A stretch of 64,000 bases of DNA from Thiodiazotropha sp040793985 (GTDB lineage Bacteria > Pseudomonadota > Gammaproteobacteria > Chromatiales > Chromatiaceae): contig JBFNJI010000004.1 of the NCBI GenBank assembly GCA_040793985.1, positions 1 through 64,000 on the forward strand. Direction: 5' to 3'. The notes beneath the pieces are model-generated. The model had not been told where the DNA came from. It saw only the letters and a list, made by a program, of their open reading frames with translations, and made no database searches. Positions 42,211-51,344 of the stretch are shown here, in pieces. How positions within the stretch are numbered: the stretch's first letter is position 1; each line of letters opens with the position of its first letter. The translations under genes and the position numbers were made by a program.

Positions 42211-43446
42211 ATGACTAAACGAAGTGAGAAAAATCTCATCATCGGTCTTGATATCGGCACCTCCAAGGTTGTCGCGATTGTCGGTGAAATCAAGGCGGAT
42301 GGTGGTATTGAGATTATTGGGATAGGTTCCCATCCCTCCCGCGGCCTGAAGAAGGGTGTGGTGGTGAATATCGAGTCCACGGTGCAGTCGATACAGCGTG
42401 CGGTTGAAGAGGCGGAACTGATGGCGGGTTGCGAGATCCACTCGGTCTACGCAGGCATCGCCGGCAGTCATATCCGCAGCCTCAACTCCCATGGCATCGT
42501 GGCGATCAGGGACAAAGAGGTGACCCAGGGCGATGTGGAGCGGGTCATCGATGCCGCCCGCGCCGTGGCCATTCCCGCGGATCAGAAGATCCTCCATATC
42601 CTGCCCCAGGAGTTCATCATCGATGAGCAGGAGGGTATCCGTGATCCCATCGGCATGTCAGGCGTACGCCTCGAGGCAAGGGTACATATGGTCACCGGCG
42701 CGGTAAGCGCGGCGCAGAATATTGTCAAGTGCATCCGCCGCTGCGGCCTCGAAGCGGATGACCTGATTCTGGAACAGCTTGCCTCCAGCCATTCGGTGCT
42801 CAGCGAGGATGAGAAGGAGCTGGGCGTCTGCCTGGTGGACATAGGTGGCGGTACCACCGATATCGCGGTCTTTACCGGTGGTTCGATCCGTCACACCGCG
42901 GTGATACCCATAGCGGGCGATCAGGTAACCAACGACATTGCCGTGGCGATGCGTACGCCGACCCAGCACGCCGAAGAGATCAAGATGAAGTATGCCTGCG
43001 CCCTTACCCAGCTGGCGACCAGTGACGAGACGATCGAGGTGCCGAGTATCGGTGAGCGTCCGCCACGTCGCCTCTCCCGACAGACGCTGGCCGAAGTGGT
43101 GGAACCGAGATATGAAGAGCTGATGACCCTGATCCAGGCGGAGCTTCGGCGCAGCGGATTCGAGGATGTCATCGCCGGCGGTGTGGTGCTGACCGGTGGC
43201 AGTTCAAAGATGGAGGGGGTCATCGATCTTGCGGAAGAGGTGTTTCACATGCCGGTGAGGCTCGGGGTGCCGCAATATGTCAGCGGACTCTCCGACGTTG
43301 TGCGCAATCCCATCTACTCGACCGGCGTGGGTTTACTGTTGTTCGGATTGCGAAATCGTACCCAGGGCGGGCACGAGTTGGCCAACGATGGTGGCCTGAA
43401 AGCGATATGGGAAAGGATGAAACATTGGTTTCAAGGCAACTTTTGA
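42211..43446 (+). CDS. ftsA: Cell division protein FtsA
   Basis: A 411-residue actin-fold membrane tether for FtsZ. It has LIIGLDIGTSKVVAIVGE (phosphate 1 loop), VCLVDIGGGTTDIAVFTGG (phosphate 2), VVLTGGSSKMEG, and a C-terminal amphipathic helix IWERMKHWFQGNF for membrane attachment. Starts immediately after the ftsQ stop. Confidence 0.97.
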   Translation: MTKRSEKNLIIGLDIGTSKVVAIVGEIKADGGIEIIGIGSHPSRGLKKGVVVNIESTVQSIQRAVEEAELMAGCEIHSVYAGIAGSHIRSLNSHGIVAIRDKEVTQGDVERVIDAARAVAIPADQKILHILPQEFIIDEQEGIRDPIGMSGVRLEARVHMVTGAVSAAQNIVKCIRRCGLEADDLILEQLASSHSVLSEDEKELGVCLVDIGGGTTDIAVFTGGSIRHTAVIPIAGDQVTNDIAVAMRTPTQHAEEIKMKYACALTQLATSDETIEVPSIGERPPRRLSRQTLAEVVEPRYEELMTLIQAELRRSGFEDVIAGGVVLTGGSSKMEGVIDLAEEVFHMPVRLGVPQYVSGLSDVVRNPIYSTGVGLLLFGLRNRTQGGHELANDGGLKAIWERMKHWFQGNF

Positions 43447-43536
43447 AGTTTTTTTGGGTGGGTATCCCTCCGGGGTACTGCGAATGATGAATCTTAATTT
43501 TATGTTCTGTTGGCGCGACAGAGAGAGGAGGTAGAC

Positions 43537-44715
43537 ATGTTTGAACTGATGGATACACACAGCCAGAATGCTGTGATCAAGGTGATCGGTGTGGGCGGCG
43601 GCGGCGGTAATGCCGTCAACCATATGTTGTCGGGTGATATCGAAGGCGTAGATTTCATCTGCGCCAATACCGATGCCCAGGCACTGCGCAACAGTGAGGT
43701 GCGTACCCAGCTGCAGCTTGGCGCCGATATCACCAAGGGTCTAGGTGCCGGAGCGAATCCTGATATTGGCAGACAGGCCGCAATGGATGATCGTGATCGT
43801 ATCGAAGAGGTGTTGACGGGTGCGGATATGGTCTTTATCACCGCCGGGATGGGGGGGGGAACCGGGACCGGTGCCGCACCGGTGGTTGCCCAGGTAGCGA
43901 AGGATCTGGGTATTCTGACGGTAGCGGTGGTCACCAAGCCGTTCGGATTCGAGGGTGGCAAGCGGATGAAGATTGCCGAAAAGGGCATGGAGGAGCTCGG
44001 TGTTCACAGTGATTCGCTGATTACCATTCCCAACGAGAAGTTGCTGGCGGTCCTGGGCAAGGATATGAGCCTGCTGAATGCCTTCAAGGCGGCAAACGAT
44101 GTGCTCTTGCATGCGGTTCAGGGCATTGCGGAACTGATTACCCGCCCAGGACTGATCAATGTCGATTTTGCGGATGTTCGCACCGTGATGTCCGAAATGG
44201 GCGCGGCGATGATGGGCTCAGGCGAGGCCTCAGGGGATAACCGGGCGCGTGAAGCGGCTGAGCGCGCGATTCGCAGTCCACTGCTTGAGGATGTCAATCT
44301 GGCCGGGGCCAAGGGTATTCTGGTCAATATCACCGCAGGCATGAATCTGGCGATCGGCGAGTTCGACGAGGTCGGCAATACCGTGCGTGAGTTTGCCGAT
44401 GATGACGCAACCGTGGTGGTGGGTACGGTCATCGATGCCGATATGCAAAACGACATGCGGGTTACAGTGGTTGCCACCGGGCTAGGCGAACGCAGCAATG
44501 CTGAACTGCCCAGGGTGACGAAAGTGGAGGAGATTGCCCCCGTCAAACTGGTCGATGCGGAGGATGCGCAAGCGGTGCCGGATGACTACCGAGAGCTGGA
44601 TAGGCCCACAGTGTTGCGAAATGGACAGAGTAATCGTCCATCCGCTGCAGCCACCGCCGATGGCAACCTGGATTATCTGGATATCCCGGCTTTTCTGCGC
44701 CGCCAGGCCGATTAG
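43537..44715 (+). CDS. ftsZ: Cell division GTPase FtsZ
   Basis: This 392-residue tubulin homologue forms the Z ring. It has IKVIGVGGGGGNAVNHM, the GTP-binding signature GMGGGTGTGAAPVVAQ, and the conserved C-terminal peptide DYLDIPAFLRRQ that binds FtsA and ZipA. ATG 43537 is preferred over an in-frame start at 43510 because GAGAGGAGG lies just upstream. The 90-base gap after ftsA is the largest in the operon before lpxC and may hold an internal promoter. Confidence 0.97.
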   Translation: MFELMDTHSQNAVIKVIGVGGGGGNAVNHMLSGDIEGVDFICANTDAQALRNSEVRTQLQLGADITKGLGAGANPDIGRQAAMDDRDRIEEVLTGADMVFITAGMGGGTGTGAAPVVAQVAKDLGILTVAVVTKPFGFEGGKRMKIAEKGMEELGVHSDSLITIPNEKLLAVLGKDMSLLNAFKAANDVLLHAVQGIAELITRPGLINVDFADVRTVMSEMGAAMMGSGEASGDNRAREAAERAIRSPLLEDVNLAGAKGILVNITAGMNLAIGEFDEVGNTVREFADDDATVVVGTVIDADMQNDMRVTVVATGLGERSNAELPRVTKVEEIAPVKLVDAEDAQAVPDDYRELDRPTVLRNGQSNRPSAAATADGNLDYLDIPAFLRRQAD

Positions 44716-44950
44716 GCCTTCACAAACGGCGTTCTTAGGCCTAGGCTTTAGAGAGGGGTAGTTGCAGAAAGACAACATGTTGCATTTTTCGTTTCCAGAG
44801 AACGGTCAGTTGGTGTAGAATCGGGAGCCTGATTATTTTCTGGTCAGAGTCAGCATGTACTGGATGGCTATTTCTAGAGCCGGTCTGATGTGTTAGCATG
44901 CGCGGTTTTTGGCCCTTTTGGGCGATCCACAGCTGAGGAGCTGAAAGTCG

Positions 44951-45868
44951 ATGATTTGGCAACGTACGTTGAAGAACGTGATACGCGCCACGGGAGTGGG
45001 GCTGCACACAGGGGAGAAAGTCTACCTCACCCTGCGACCTGCGGCTCCGGATACCGGGATCGTTTTCAGACGTGTCGACCTCGAACCGCCGGTCGAAATA
45101 CGCGCCTGTGCGGAGAATGTCGGCGACACCCGGCTCTCGAGCACCCTGGTGCAGGAGGGTGTCCGGGTTTCTACGGTAGAGCACCTGCTCTCCGCCTTCG
45201 CCGGACTCGGAATCGACAACGCCTATGTCGATGTCAGTGCCGCCGAGGTGCCGATCATGGACGGCAGCGCGGGCCCGTTCGTATTTCTTTTGCAATCAGC
45301 CGGTGTTGAAGAGCAGAACAAGGCCAAACGGTTCATTCGCATCAAACGCAAGGTCGAGGTTGAAGAGGGGGACAAGCGCGCCAGTTTCGAACCCTTCGAT
45401 GGATTCAAGGTCTCCTTCACCATCGACTTCGATCACCCAGCCTTCAAAGAGCACTCCCAATTTGCCACTGTAGACTTCTCCTCCACCTCGTTCGTAAGAG
45501 AGGTCAGCCGCGCCCGCACCTTCGGTTTTCTGCGGGATATAGAGATGTTGCGGCAAAAAGAGTTGGCTCTGGGTGGGAGTCTCGACAATGCGGTGGTGGT
45601 AGACGACTACCGGGTCATGAATGATGACGGATTACGTTACGAGGATGAATTCGTAAAGCACAAGATTCTCGATGCCATTGGCGATCTCTATCTGCTCGGG
45701 CACAGTCTTATCGGTGCCTTCAATGGCCATAAGTCGGGCCATGCCCTGAACAACCGTCTATTGAGAGAGCTGATCAGCCAACAGGACGCATGGGAGGAGA
45801 TCACCTTCGATGAGCCAGAAGATGCGCCGATCTCCTATATGCAACCGGTACATCTCTCCATATCCTGA
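44951..45868 (+). CDS. lpxC: UDP-3-O-acyl-N-acetylglucosamine deacetylase LpxC
   Basis: This 305-residue zinc enzyme catalyses the committed step of lipid A synthesis. The motifs include ATGVGLHTGEKVYLTLRPA, VSTVEHLLSAFAGLGIDN (zinc His), and HKILDAIGDLYLLG with GHKSGHALN (zinc and catalytic residues). It follows ftsZ after 235 bases and ends at a strong terminator, closing the division cluster. Confidence 0.97.
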   Translation: MIWQRTLKNVIRATGVGLHTGEKVYLTLRPAAPDTGIVFRRVDLEPPVEIRACAENVGDTRLSSTLVQEGVRVSTVEHLLSAFAGLGIDNAYVDVSAAEVPIMDGSAGPFVFLLQSAGVEEQNKAKRFIRIKRKVEVEEGDKRASFEPFDGFKVSFTIDFDHPAFKEHSQFATVDFSSTSFVREVSRARTFGFLRDIEMLRQKELALGGSLDNAVVVDDYRVMNDDGLRYEDEFVKHKILDAIGDLYLLGHSLIGAFNGHKSGHALNNRLLRELISQQDAWEEITFDEPEDAPISYMQPVHLSIS

Positions 45869-45898
45869 TTTACAAGAACGATCTACTTCTCACAGTTT

Positions 45899-45927
45899 GG
45901 GGCTGTCTTCGGACGGCCCCTTTTTAT
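45899..45927 (+). terminator. Terminator of the dcw/lpxC operon
   Basis: Stem GGGGCTGTC (45899-45907) and GACGGCCCC (45912-45920) with a UUCG tetraloop closed by C-G, followed by TTTTTATT. One U-G wobble. About 30 bases after the lpxC stop. Confidence 0.92.
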
Positions 45928-45973
45928 TGCATCGAATCCAGCGTTCATAGGATTGCTGCAACAGCCCGGGCCT

Positions 45974-46005
45974 AAAAAACCCCGGCATCGGCCGGGGCTG
46001 TTTTT
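45974..46005. terminator. Bidirectional terminator between lpxC and the PEP-CTERM gene
   Basis: Stem CCCCGGC (45980-45986) and GCCGGGG (45991-45997), loop ATCG. There is TTTTT after CTG on the plus strand, and TTTTTT after it on the minus strand, 20-50 bases past the minus-strand PEP-CTERM stop. It can serve both directions. Confidence 0.85.
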
Positions 46006-46025
46006 CTACTTGGGCTTACCTCAGA

Positions 46026-46592
46026 TTAGGTTTTGGATTTTCTCATGCGAATGGCGCCTATTCCGATAATGCCGGCACCCAGAAGGAGAAGTGTTGAGGG
46101 CTCTGGCACACTGGCGGAGGGTGCATCATCGCCCCATGCAAGATAGGAGCCTTCGCCGAAGACATAGTCAGGATACACAAAGAGATCGTTAAAACTGTCA
46201 GAAAGCGTGATTTGCCAAGTGTCGCCTGGCAGGATCAGGGGATTTACCACACTGACGCTACCTGAACATGAGAAAGCACCACTGGTATTGCCAAAACCGC
46301 AGTCTCCACTGCCAGAAATTTGCACGGAACTGCCAGGATTGCCTATCCAAAAGTTGTAGAGTGAGATATTTGTCTCACTTCCCCAGGAGGGCCAAAAGTG
46401 ATGTATGTTGAATGAATAGAAGATATCGAAATCATCAAAAAGAACCTCGTCATCCTGTACGCTGATGACAGTGGGGGATCCGCCGTCGACCCCGATTCCC
46501 GATAGGTTTACGAACACAGCATTGGATGCGGTGGGTAGGGCGAGAACTGTAAAGGCAGTCAAGCCCAAAATAAATCGTTTGATTTTCTTCAT
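46026..46592 (-). CDS. PEP-CTERM sorting-signal exported protein
   Basis: A 188-residue exported protein of unknown function. It has a signal peptide (MKKIKRFILGLTAFTVLALP, ending SNA) and an acidic/aromatic beta-rich middle. The C-terminal tail has VPEPSTLLLLGAGIIGIGAI followed by RMRKSKT, the classical PEP-CTERM layout (PEP, transmembrane, basic end). Such proteins are processed by exosortase and usually exported with extracellular polysaccharide; the exosortase is not in this window. ATG 46592 is chosen for the signal peptide. The gene interrupts the usual lpxC-dciA gene order. Confidence 0.88.
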   Translation of the reverse strand: MKKIKRFILGLTAFTVLALPTASNAVFVNLSGIGVDGGSPTVISVQDDEVLFDDFDIFYSFNIHHFWPSWGSETNISLYNFWIGNPGSSVQISGSGDCGFGNTSGAFSCSGSVSVVNPLILPGDTWQITLSDSFNDLFVYPDYVFGEGSYLAWGDDAPSASVPEPSTLLLLGAGIIGIGAIRMRKSKT

Positions 46593-46873
46593 AGTGTTTC
46601 GATCCACAATCTTTGTGTCTAATGATTGATTAATTACAGATAGTTTTGCTAACAACCGATCTGCACACTGAGACACGCAACTAGTGGGCCACGTTTGCTA
46701 ATTGCATGAAAATTTCGGAATTTTTTTAAAGCAGTATTTTTATGTGGATCTCTTTTGTAAAGCCGATCGACATAATTGCAGCAATTTTTCCAGGTTTATT
46801 ATCCGGGATCAGACTGTTTCTGAGCTTGGCTGGCGAATGCCATCGATAAGGGGGGATACTGATTCTATTTCTG

Positions 46874-47299
46874 TCATGAATGCCGACTAAGCCGGAGCAT
46901 TGCATCCCGCAGCGGCGGGTCGTCAATGGTATTCGCCAATTGGCGCATCTGCCTGCCGGCTTCCTGGCTGAGTAACGGTTGCCCCCTCTCCTTGGTGGGA
47001 GCAGTTCTCTTCGCCTCTTCGGGCAGGATGGCGGTGCGGGCCTGTTCAACTTGTATGCCGCGTTCCTGCAACTGTCTCTGGAGTTGCGGCAGCAAGTAAC
47101 GGAAACGGCTTGCCCATACAGGAGATGCAACGAAAAGAGTGAGCCTGCCATGTTGCAGAACGGTCGCTTTGAGTTGGGAATCGAGAGGCGTTGGCAGGAG
47201 CTGTTTCAGCAATTCGTGAACTGCCTTTTGTGCCGACAGCCGTTTCCCCAATTTTCCATAGACCGAAGCTGAGGTAACGATTTTAGAGACCCATTGCAT
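46874..47299 (-). CDS. dciA: DUF721/DciA-family protein, replicative helicase loader
   Basis: A 141-residue cytoplasmic protein. The N-terminal DUF721 (KH-like) fold includes LTLFVASPVWASRFRYLLPQ and QLQERG. The family member DciA recruits DnaB helicase in bacteria that lack DnaC. Its place beside lpxC and secA on the opposite strand is conserved in many gammaproteobacteria. Residues 95-141 are a charged, less-ordered tail (KRTAPTKERGQPLL). The ribosome binding site is weak. Confidence 0.8.
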   Translation of the reverse strand: MQWVSKIVTSASVYGKLGKRLSAQKAVHELLKQLLPTPLDSQLKATVLQHGRLTLFVASPVWASRFRYLLPQLQRQLQERGIQVEQARTAILPEEAKRTAPTKERGQPLLSQEAGRQMRQLANTIDDPPLRDAMLRLSRHS

Positions 47300-47420
47300 T
47301 GTGTGAGCTTATGAAAAAAAACGATAAAAAACATCACATTTTGTGCAGAAAGTGATAAAGTTCGATACCTTGTGACCGACAATAGTTGTATATAGTTGCC
47401 AGTAAGTCATTTTTTTTGTA

Positions 47421-48353
47421 ATGAAAATCATACACTTACACAGACTTGGGCAGACTTTCGGCAGAGCCGTGCGTGGTCTGCGGATAGCGCTGTTTACGAT
47501 GCTCGTAGCCCTGCTTGGGCTCGGGTTGGTGTGGTTTGGCTACCAGATGGGTGTCGATGACACCGAGTTTCCCGAGCATCAACTGATTACCGGCCTGAAG
47601 CAGACATTCGCGAAAGAGCGTCAATTTCTGCTGGATACCAGATCCGATACCCAGGGCGGGATCGATGCGCTGGCGATCCGCCTCGGTCAACTTCAATCGC
47701 AACTTTTACGCCTGGATGCCCTAGGTGAGCGCCTGGTCAATATCGGTGGGCTCGATAAGGGCGAATTCAGCTTCGATGCACCACCCGCATTGGGCGGGCC
47801 AGAGGTGATTCACAGCATCGCGGGACAATCCGCGCTGCCGGAGCTATTGCAGGAGATGGCGCAACTGGAACAGCTGATCGAGCACCGACATCAGCAGCTC
47901 ACCCTAGTTGAGGATCTGATCATGAACTCCAATCTGGAGGAATCGGTCCATCCCACTGGGCGGCCGGTGAAGAAGGGCTGGATCTCATCCTACTATGGTA
48001 TGCGCAATGATCCATTCACCGGAAAACGCAGCATGCACAAGGGGATGGATTTTGCCGGAAAGGATGGTTCCGATGTGGTCGCGGTGGCTGCCGGTGTTGT
48101 TACCTGGTCTGGGGAGCGCTACGGCTACGGCAAGATGATCGAGATCAACCACGGCAAGGGATACACAACCCGTTACGGGCATAATAAGGAGATCTTGGTG
48201 GAGGTCGGCGATCGCATCAAACAGGGTCAGGTGATCGCCAGGATGGGCTCGACAGGCAGGTCCACAGGCCCCCATGTCCATTTCGAAGTGGTGCGCAACG
48301 GCAGGACCATCGATCCCACCCGCTATATCCTCAACAAACGCAACAAGGGTTGA
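47421..48353 (+). CDS. M23-family (LytM) metallopeptidase, membrane-anchored
   Basis: A 310-residue peptidoglycan endopeptidase of the M23 family. A single N-terminal TM anchor (about 20-40), a coiled-coil region (about 60-160) and a C-terminal M23 domain are visible. The domain has MHKGMDFA (zinc His206 and Asp210) and the catalytic PHVHFE (His285, His287), so it looks catalytically complete. This order (dciA, M23, secA) is a standard gammaproteobacterial neighbourhood. Length and position resemble MepM/NlpD-type hydrolases. Confidence 0.9.
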   Translation: MKIIHLHRLGQTFGRAVRGLRIALFTMLVALLGLGLVWFGYQMGVDDTEFPEHQLITGLKQTFAKERQFLLDTRSDTQGGIDALAIRLGQLQSQLLRLDALGERLVNIGGLDKGEFSFDAPPALGGPEVIHSIAGQSALPELLQEMAQLEQLIEHRHQQLTLVEDLIMNSNLEESVHPTGRPVKKGWISSYYGMRNDPFTGKRSMHKGMDFAGKDGSDVVAVAAGVVTWSGERYGYGKMIEINHGKGYTTRYGHNKEILVEVGDRIKQGQVIARMGSTGRSTGPHVHFEVVRNGRTIDPTRYILNKRNKG

Positions 48354-48526
48354 ATCGAGTCCGGGAGCAAAATAGCTGCGGCACAGCCCAAAATTGATTG
48401 AATCGATTCCCGCGGCAGGTGTCAATCTGCCTAACTGGGTGCAAACCTGCCAACCCCAACCTTCAGCAATTCCACTGCTTGCTGTATGATCCACAAATTT
48501 CGTATTTGCGACGGAAACCCCGATTA

Positions 48527-51343
48527 ATGGTTAGTAACATCTTTAAGAAGATCTTTGGTAGCCGCAATGAGCGCCTGGTCAAACGTATGTCAAAGACGGT
48601 CTCCCAGATCAATGCTCTGGAGGCCGACACCGAAAAGCTCTCGGATGAGGCATTGAAACAGAAGACCGCCGAGTTTCGCTCCCGTCTGGAAGCGGGTGAA
48701 ACGCTGGATAACCTGCTGAACGAGGCCTTCGCCGTGGTCCGTGAGGCGGGTCGCCGGGTGATGCAGATGCGTCATTTCGACGTCCAGCTGATCGGCGGTA
48801 TGGTTCTGCATCAGGGCAAGATCGCGGAGATGCGAACCGGTGAGGGTAAAACCCTGGTAGCAACGCTGGCCGCCTATCTGAATGCCCTGCCGGCGAAGGG
48901 TGTGCATGTAGTGACGGTGAACGACTACCTGGCACGCCGTGACGCCGCCTGGATGGGGCGCATCTATGACTTTCTCGGCCTCAGCGTCGGTGTAATCAAC
49001 TCGTCGGGTGGCATGGGGCCCGACAGTGCTTCCTATCTTTACGACGCCGGTCATGACGGCAAGAGCGGGGGATTTCTCCATCTCAAGCCGGTTAGCCGAC
49101 AGCAGGCCTACGCTGCTGACATCACCTATGGCACCAATAACGAATACGGCTTCGACTATCTGCGCGACAACATGGCTTTCAGCGCGGAACAGCGCGTTCA
49201 GCGCCCCCCCAACTTCGCCATTGTCGACGAAGTGGACTCGATTCTTATCGATGAGGCGCGGACACCGCTGATCATCTCAGGACCGACCGAAGACTCTTCG
49301 GAACTCTACAAGGCGGTGAATGTGATCATTCCCCGCCTTACCAGGCAGGACCCGATCACCAACGAGGAGGGAAAACCCGACTTCGGGCCGGGCGACTACT
49401 CGGTGGACGAGAAGGCGCGTCAGGTCTATTTCAGCGAGGAGGGGCACCAGCATATTGAAGAGATGCTCACCGAAGCAGGGCTGTTGGAGGAGGGCGCCAG
49501 TCTCTACGATTCCTCCAATATCATACTGATGCATCATGCCAATGCGGCGTTGCGCGCCCACGCCCTGTTTCAGCGCAACGTTGACTATATAGTCAAGGAC
49601 GGACAGGTAATCATCGTCGATGAGTTTACCGGACGCACCATGCCTGGCCGACGCTGGTCCGACGGCCAGCACCAGGCGGTGGAGGCGAAAGAGGGTGTGG
49701 AGATTCAGAATGAGAACCAGACCCTGGCCTCGATCACATTCCAGAACTACTTCCGCCTCTATAACAAGCTATCAGGCATGACCGGTACCGCTGATACGGA
49801 AGCCTTCGAGTTCCAGCAGATCTATGGGCTGGAGGTTGTGGTCATCCCCACCAACCAGGCGATGATCAGGGATGACATGGGAGATCTTGTCTACCTCACA
49901 CCCGAGGAGAAGTACGAGGCAATTCTGGAAGATGTACAGGATTGCGTGAAACGGGGACAGCCGGTGTTGGTGGGTACCGCCTCCATCGAAACCTCCGAAC
50001 TGGTCTCCGGGCTTCTCAATCAGGCTGGGGTGGAGCATCGGGTTCTCAACGCCAAGCATCACGAGCAGGAGGCGGGTATAGTCGCCCAGGCCGGCCAGCC
50101 CGGTTCCGTCACCATCGCCACGAACATGGCGGGGCGAGGTACCGACATTGTCCTCGGCGGTAATCTGGAGGCGGAGTTGGAGGCGCTGGGGGAGAGCCCG
50201 GACTCTGGTGCGGTCGATGAACACAAAGCGGCCTGGAAAAAGCGCCATCAACATGTGCTGGACGCCGGCGGCCTCCATGTCATCGGTACCGAGCGTCACG
50301 AATCGAGGCGCATCGACAATCAGTTGCGCGGCCGTTCCGGGCGCCAGGGTGATCCGGGTTCGAGCCGTTTCTACCTCTCTCTGCAGGATAATCTGATGCG
50401 TATATTCGCCTCCGACAAGGTGGGTGGATTGATGCAGAAGCTCGGCATGGAAAAGGGGGAGGCGATCGAGCACCCCTGGGTCTCCCGTGCGATTGAGAAC
50501 GCCCAACGCAAGGTCGAGGGACGCAACTTCGATATCCGTAAGCAGCTGCTTGAATATGACGATGTGGCGAACGACCAGCGCAAGGTGGTATACGAGCAGC
50601 GCAACGAATTGATGGATACTTCCGATATTGCCGAATCCATTAGCGCACTTCGGGGTGACGTACTGGATGAGCTGTTTCACAGTTACATTCCCCGGGACAG
50701 TATTGAAGAGCAGTGGGATATCCCTGGCTTGGGCGAGTCGCTGAAAGAGGTATTCGGTGGTGAGTGGCCGGTTCAGCAGTGGCTGGAAGAGGATCACGAC
50801 CTGCACGAGGAGACCTTGAAGAAGAGGATCGCCAACATTCTGGAGGATCACTACCAGGATAAGGAGAAGATGGTCGGGACGGAGAGTATGCGCCAGTTTG
50901 AAAAGGCCATCATGCTGCAGACGCTTGATGGGCATTGGAAGGAACATCTCGCGGCCATGGACTATCTGCGCCAGGGGATCCACCTGCGCGGTTATGCGCA
51001 GAAGAACCCGAAGCAGGAGTATAAGCGCGAGGCCTTCGAGATGTTCTCCGGTATGTTGGAGAGTATCAAGCAGGAGGTGACGGGACTGCTGTCCAAGGTC
51101 CAGGTGCAGATGCCGGAAGAGATGGCAATCCAGGAGCAGCAGCCGAGAGTCGACGAGTTCGAGTTCAAACACGAGGCATTCGAGGGATTGCCTGAAGAGA
51201 CGGCGGCAGCTGCGCAAACGGATGAGCGGGAGCCTCCACATCAACAGCCGTTCGTCCGCGAAGGCCGGAAGATAGGTAGAAATGAGCCCTGCCCTTGCGG
51301 TTCCGGCAAGAAATACAAGCAGTGCCACGGTCGATTGAACTGA
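48527..51343 (+). CDS. secA: Preprotein translocase ATPase SecA
   Basis: This 938-residue ATPase drives the Sec export pathway. It begins MVSNIFKKIFGSRNERL. Walker A is GEGKT (residues 105-110 region, RTGEGKTLVATL), with DEVDSILIDEART (DEAD motif), AGRGTDIVLGGNL and GRSGRQGDPGSS. The C-terminal zinc-binding motif CPCGSGKKYKQCHG is intact. ATG 48527 was chosen by homology; an in-frame ATG 43 codons upstream would add an untypical extension. A secM-like leader is not seen. Confidence 0.97.
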   Translation: MVSNIFKKIFGSRNERLVKRMSKTVSQINALEADTEKLSDEALKQKTAEFRSRLEAGETLDNLLNEAFAVVREAGRRVMQMRHFDVQLIGGMVLHQGKIAEMRTGEGKTLVATLAAYLNALPAKGVHVVTVNDYLARRDAAWMGRIYDFLGLSVGVINSSGGMGPDSASYLYDAGHDGKSGGFLHLKPVSRQQAYAADITYGTNNEYGFDYLRDNMAFSAEQRVQRPPNFAIVDEVDSILIDEARTPLIISGPTEDSSELYKAVNVIIPRLTRQDPITNEEGKPDFGPGDYSVDEKARQVYFSEEGHQHIEEMLTEAGLLEEGASLYDSSNIILMHHANAALRAHALFQRNVDYIVKDGQVIIVDEFTGRTMPGRRWSDGQHQAVEAKEGVEIQNENQTLASITFQNYFRLYNKLSGMTGTADTEAFEFQQIYGLEVVVIPTNQAMIRDDMGDLVYLTPEEKYEAILEDVQDCVKRGQPVLVGTASIETSELVSGLLNQAGVEHRVLNAKHHEQEAGIVAQAGQPGSVTIATNMAGRGTDIVLGGNLEAELEALGESPDSGAVDEHKAAWKKRHQHVLDAGGLHVIGTERHESRRIDNQLRGRSGRQGDPGSSRFYLSLQDNLMRIFASDKVGGLMQKLGMEKGEAIEHPWVSRAIENAQRKVEGRNFDIRKQLLEYDDVANDQRKVVYEQRNELMDTSDIAESISALRGDVLDELFHSYIPRDSIEEQWDIPGLGESLKEVFGGEWPVQQWLEEDHDLHEETLKKRIANILEDHYQDKEKMVGTESMRQFEKAIMLQTLDGHWKEHLAAMDYLRQGIHLRGYAQKNPKQEYKREAFEMFSGMLESIKQEVTGLLSKVQVQMPEEMAIQEQQPRVDEFEFKHEAFEGLPEETAAAAQTDEREPPHQQPFVREGRKIGRNEPCPCGSGKKYKQCHGRLN

Positions 51344-51344
51344 T

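Noticed and set aside
48398..48526. 43-codon N-terminal extension of SecA
   Set aside because: SecA proteins begin at the MVSNIFKKIFG-type sequence, and the extension contains unrelated residues.
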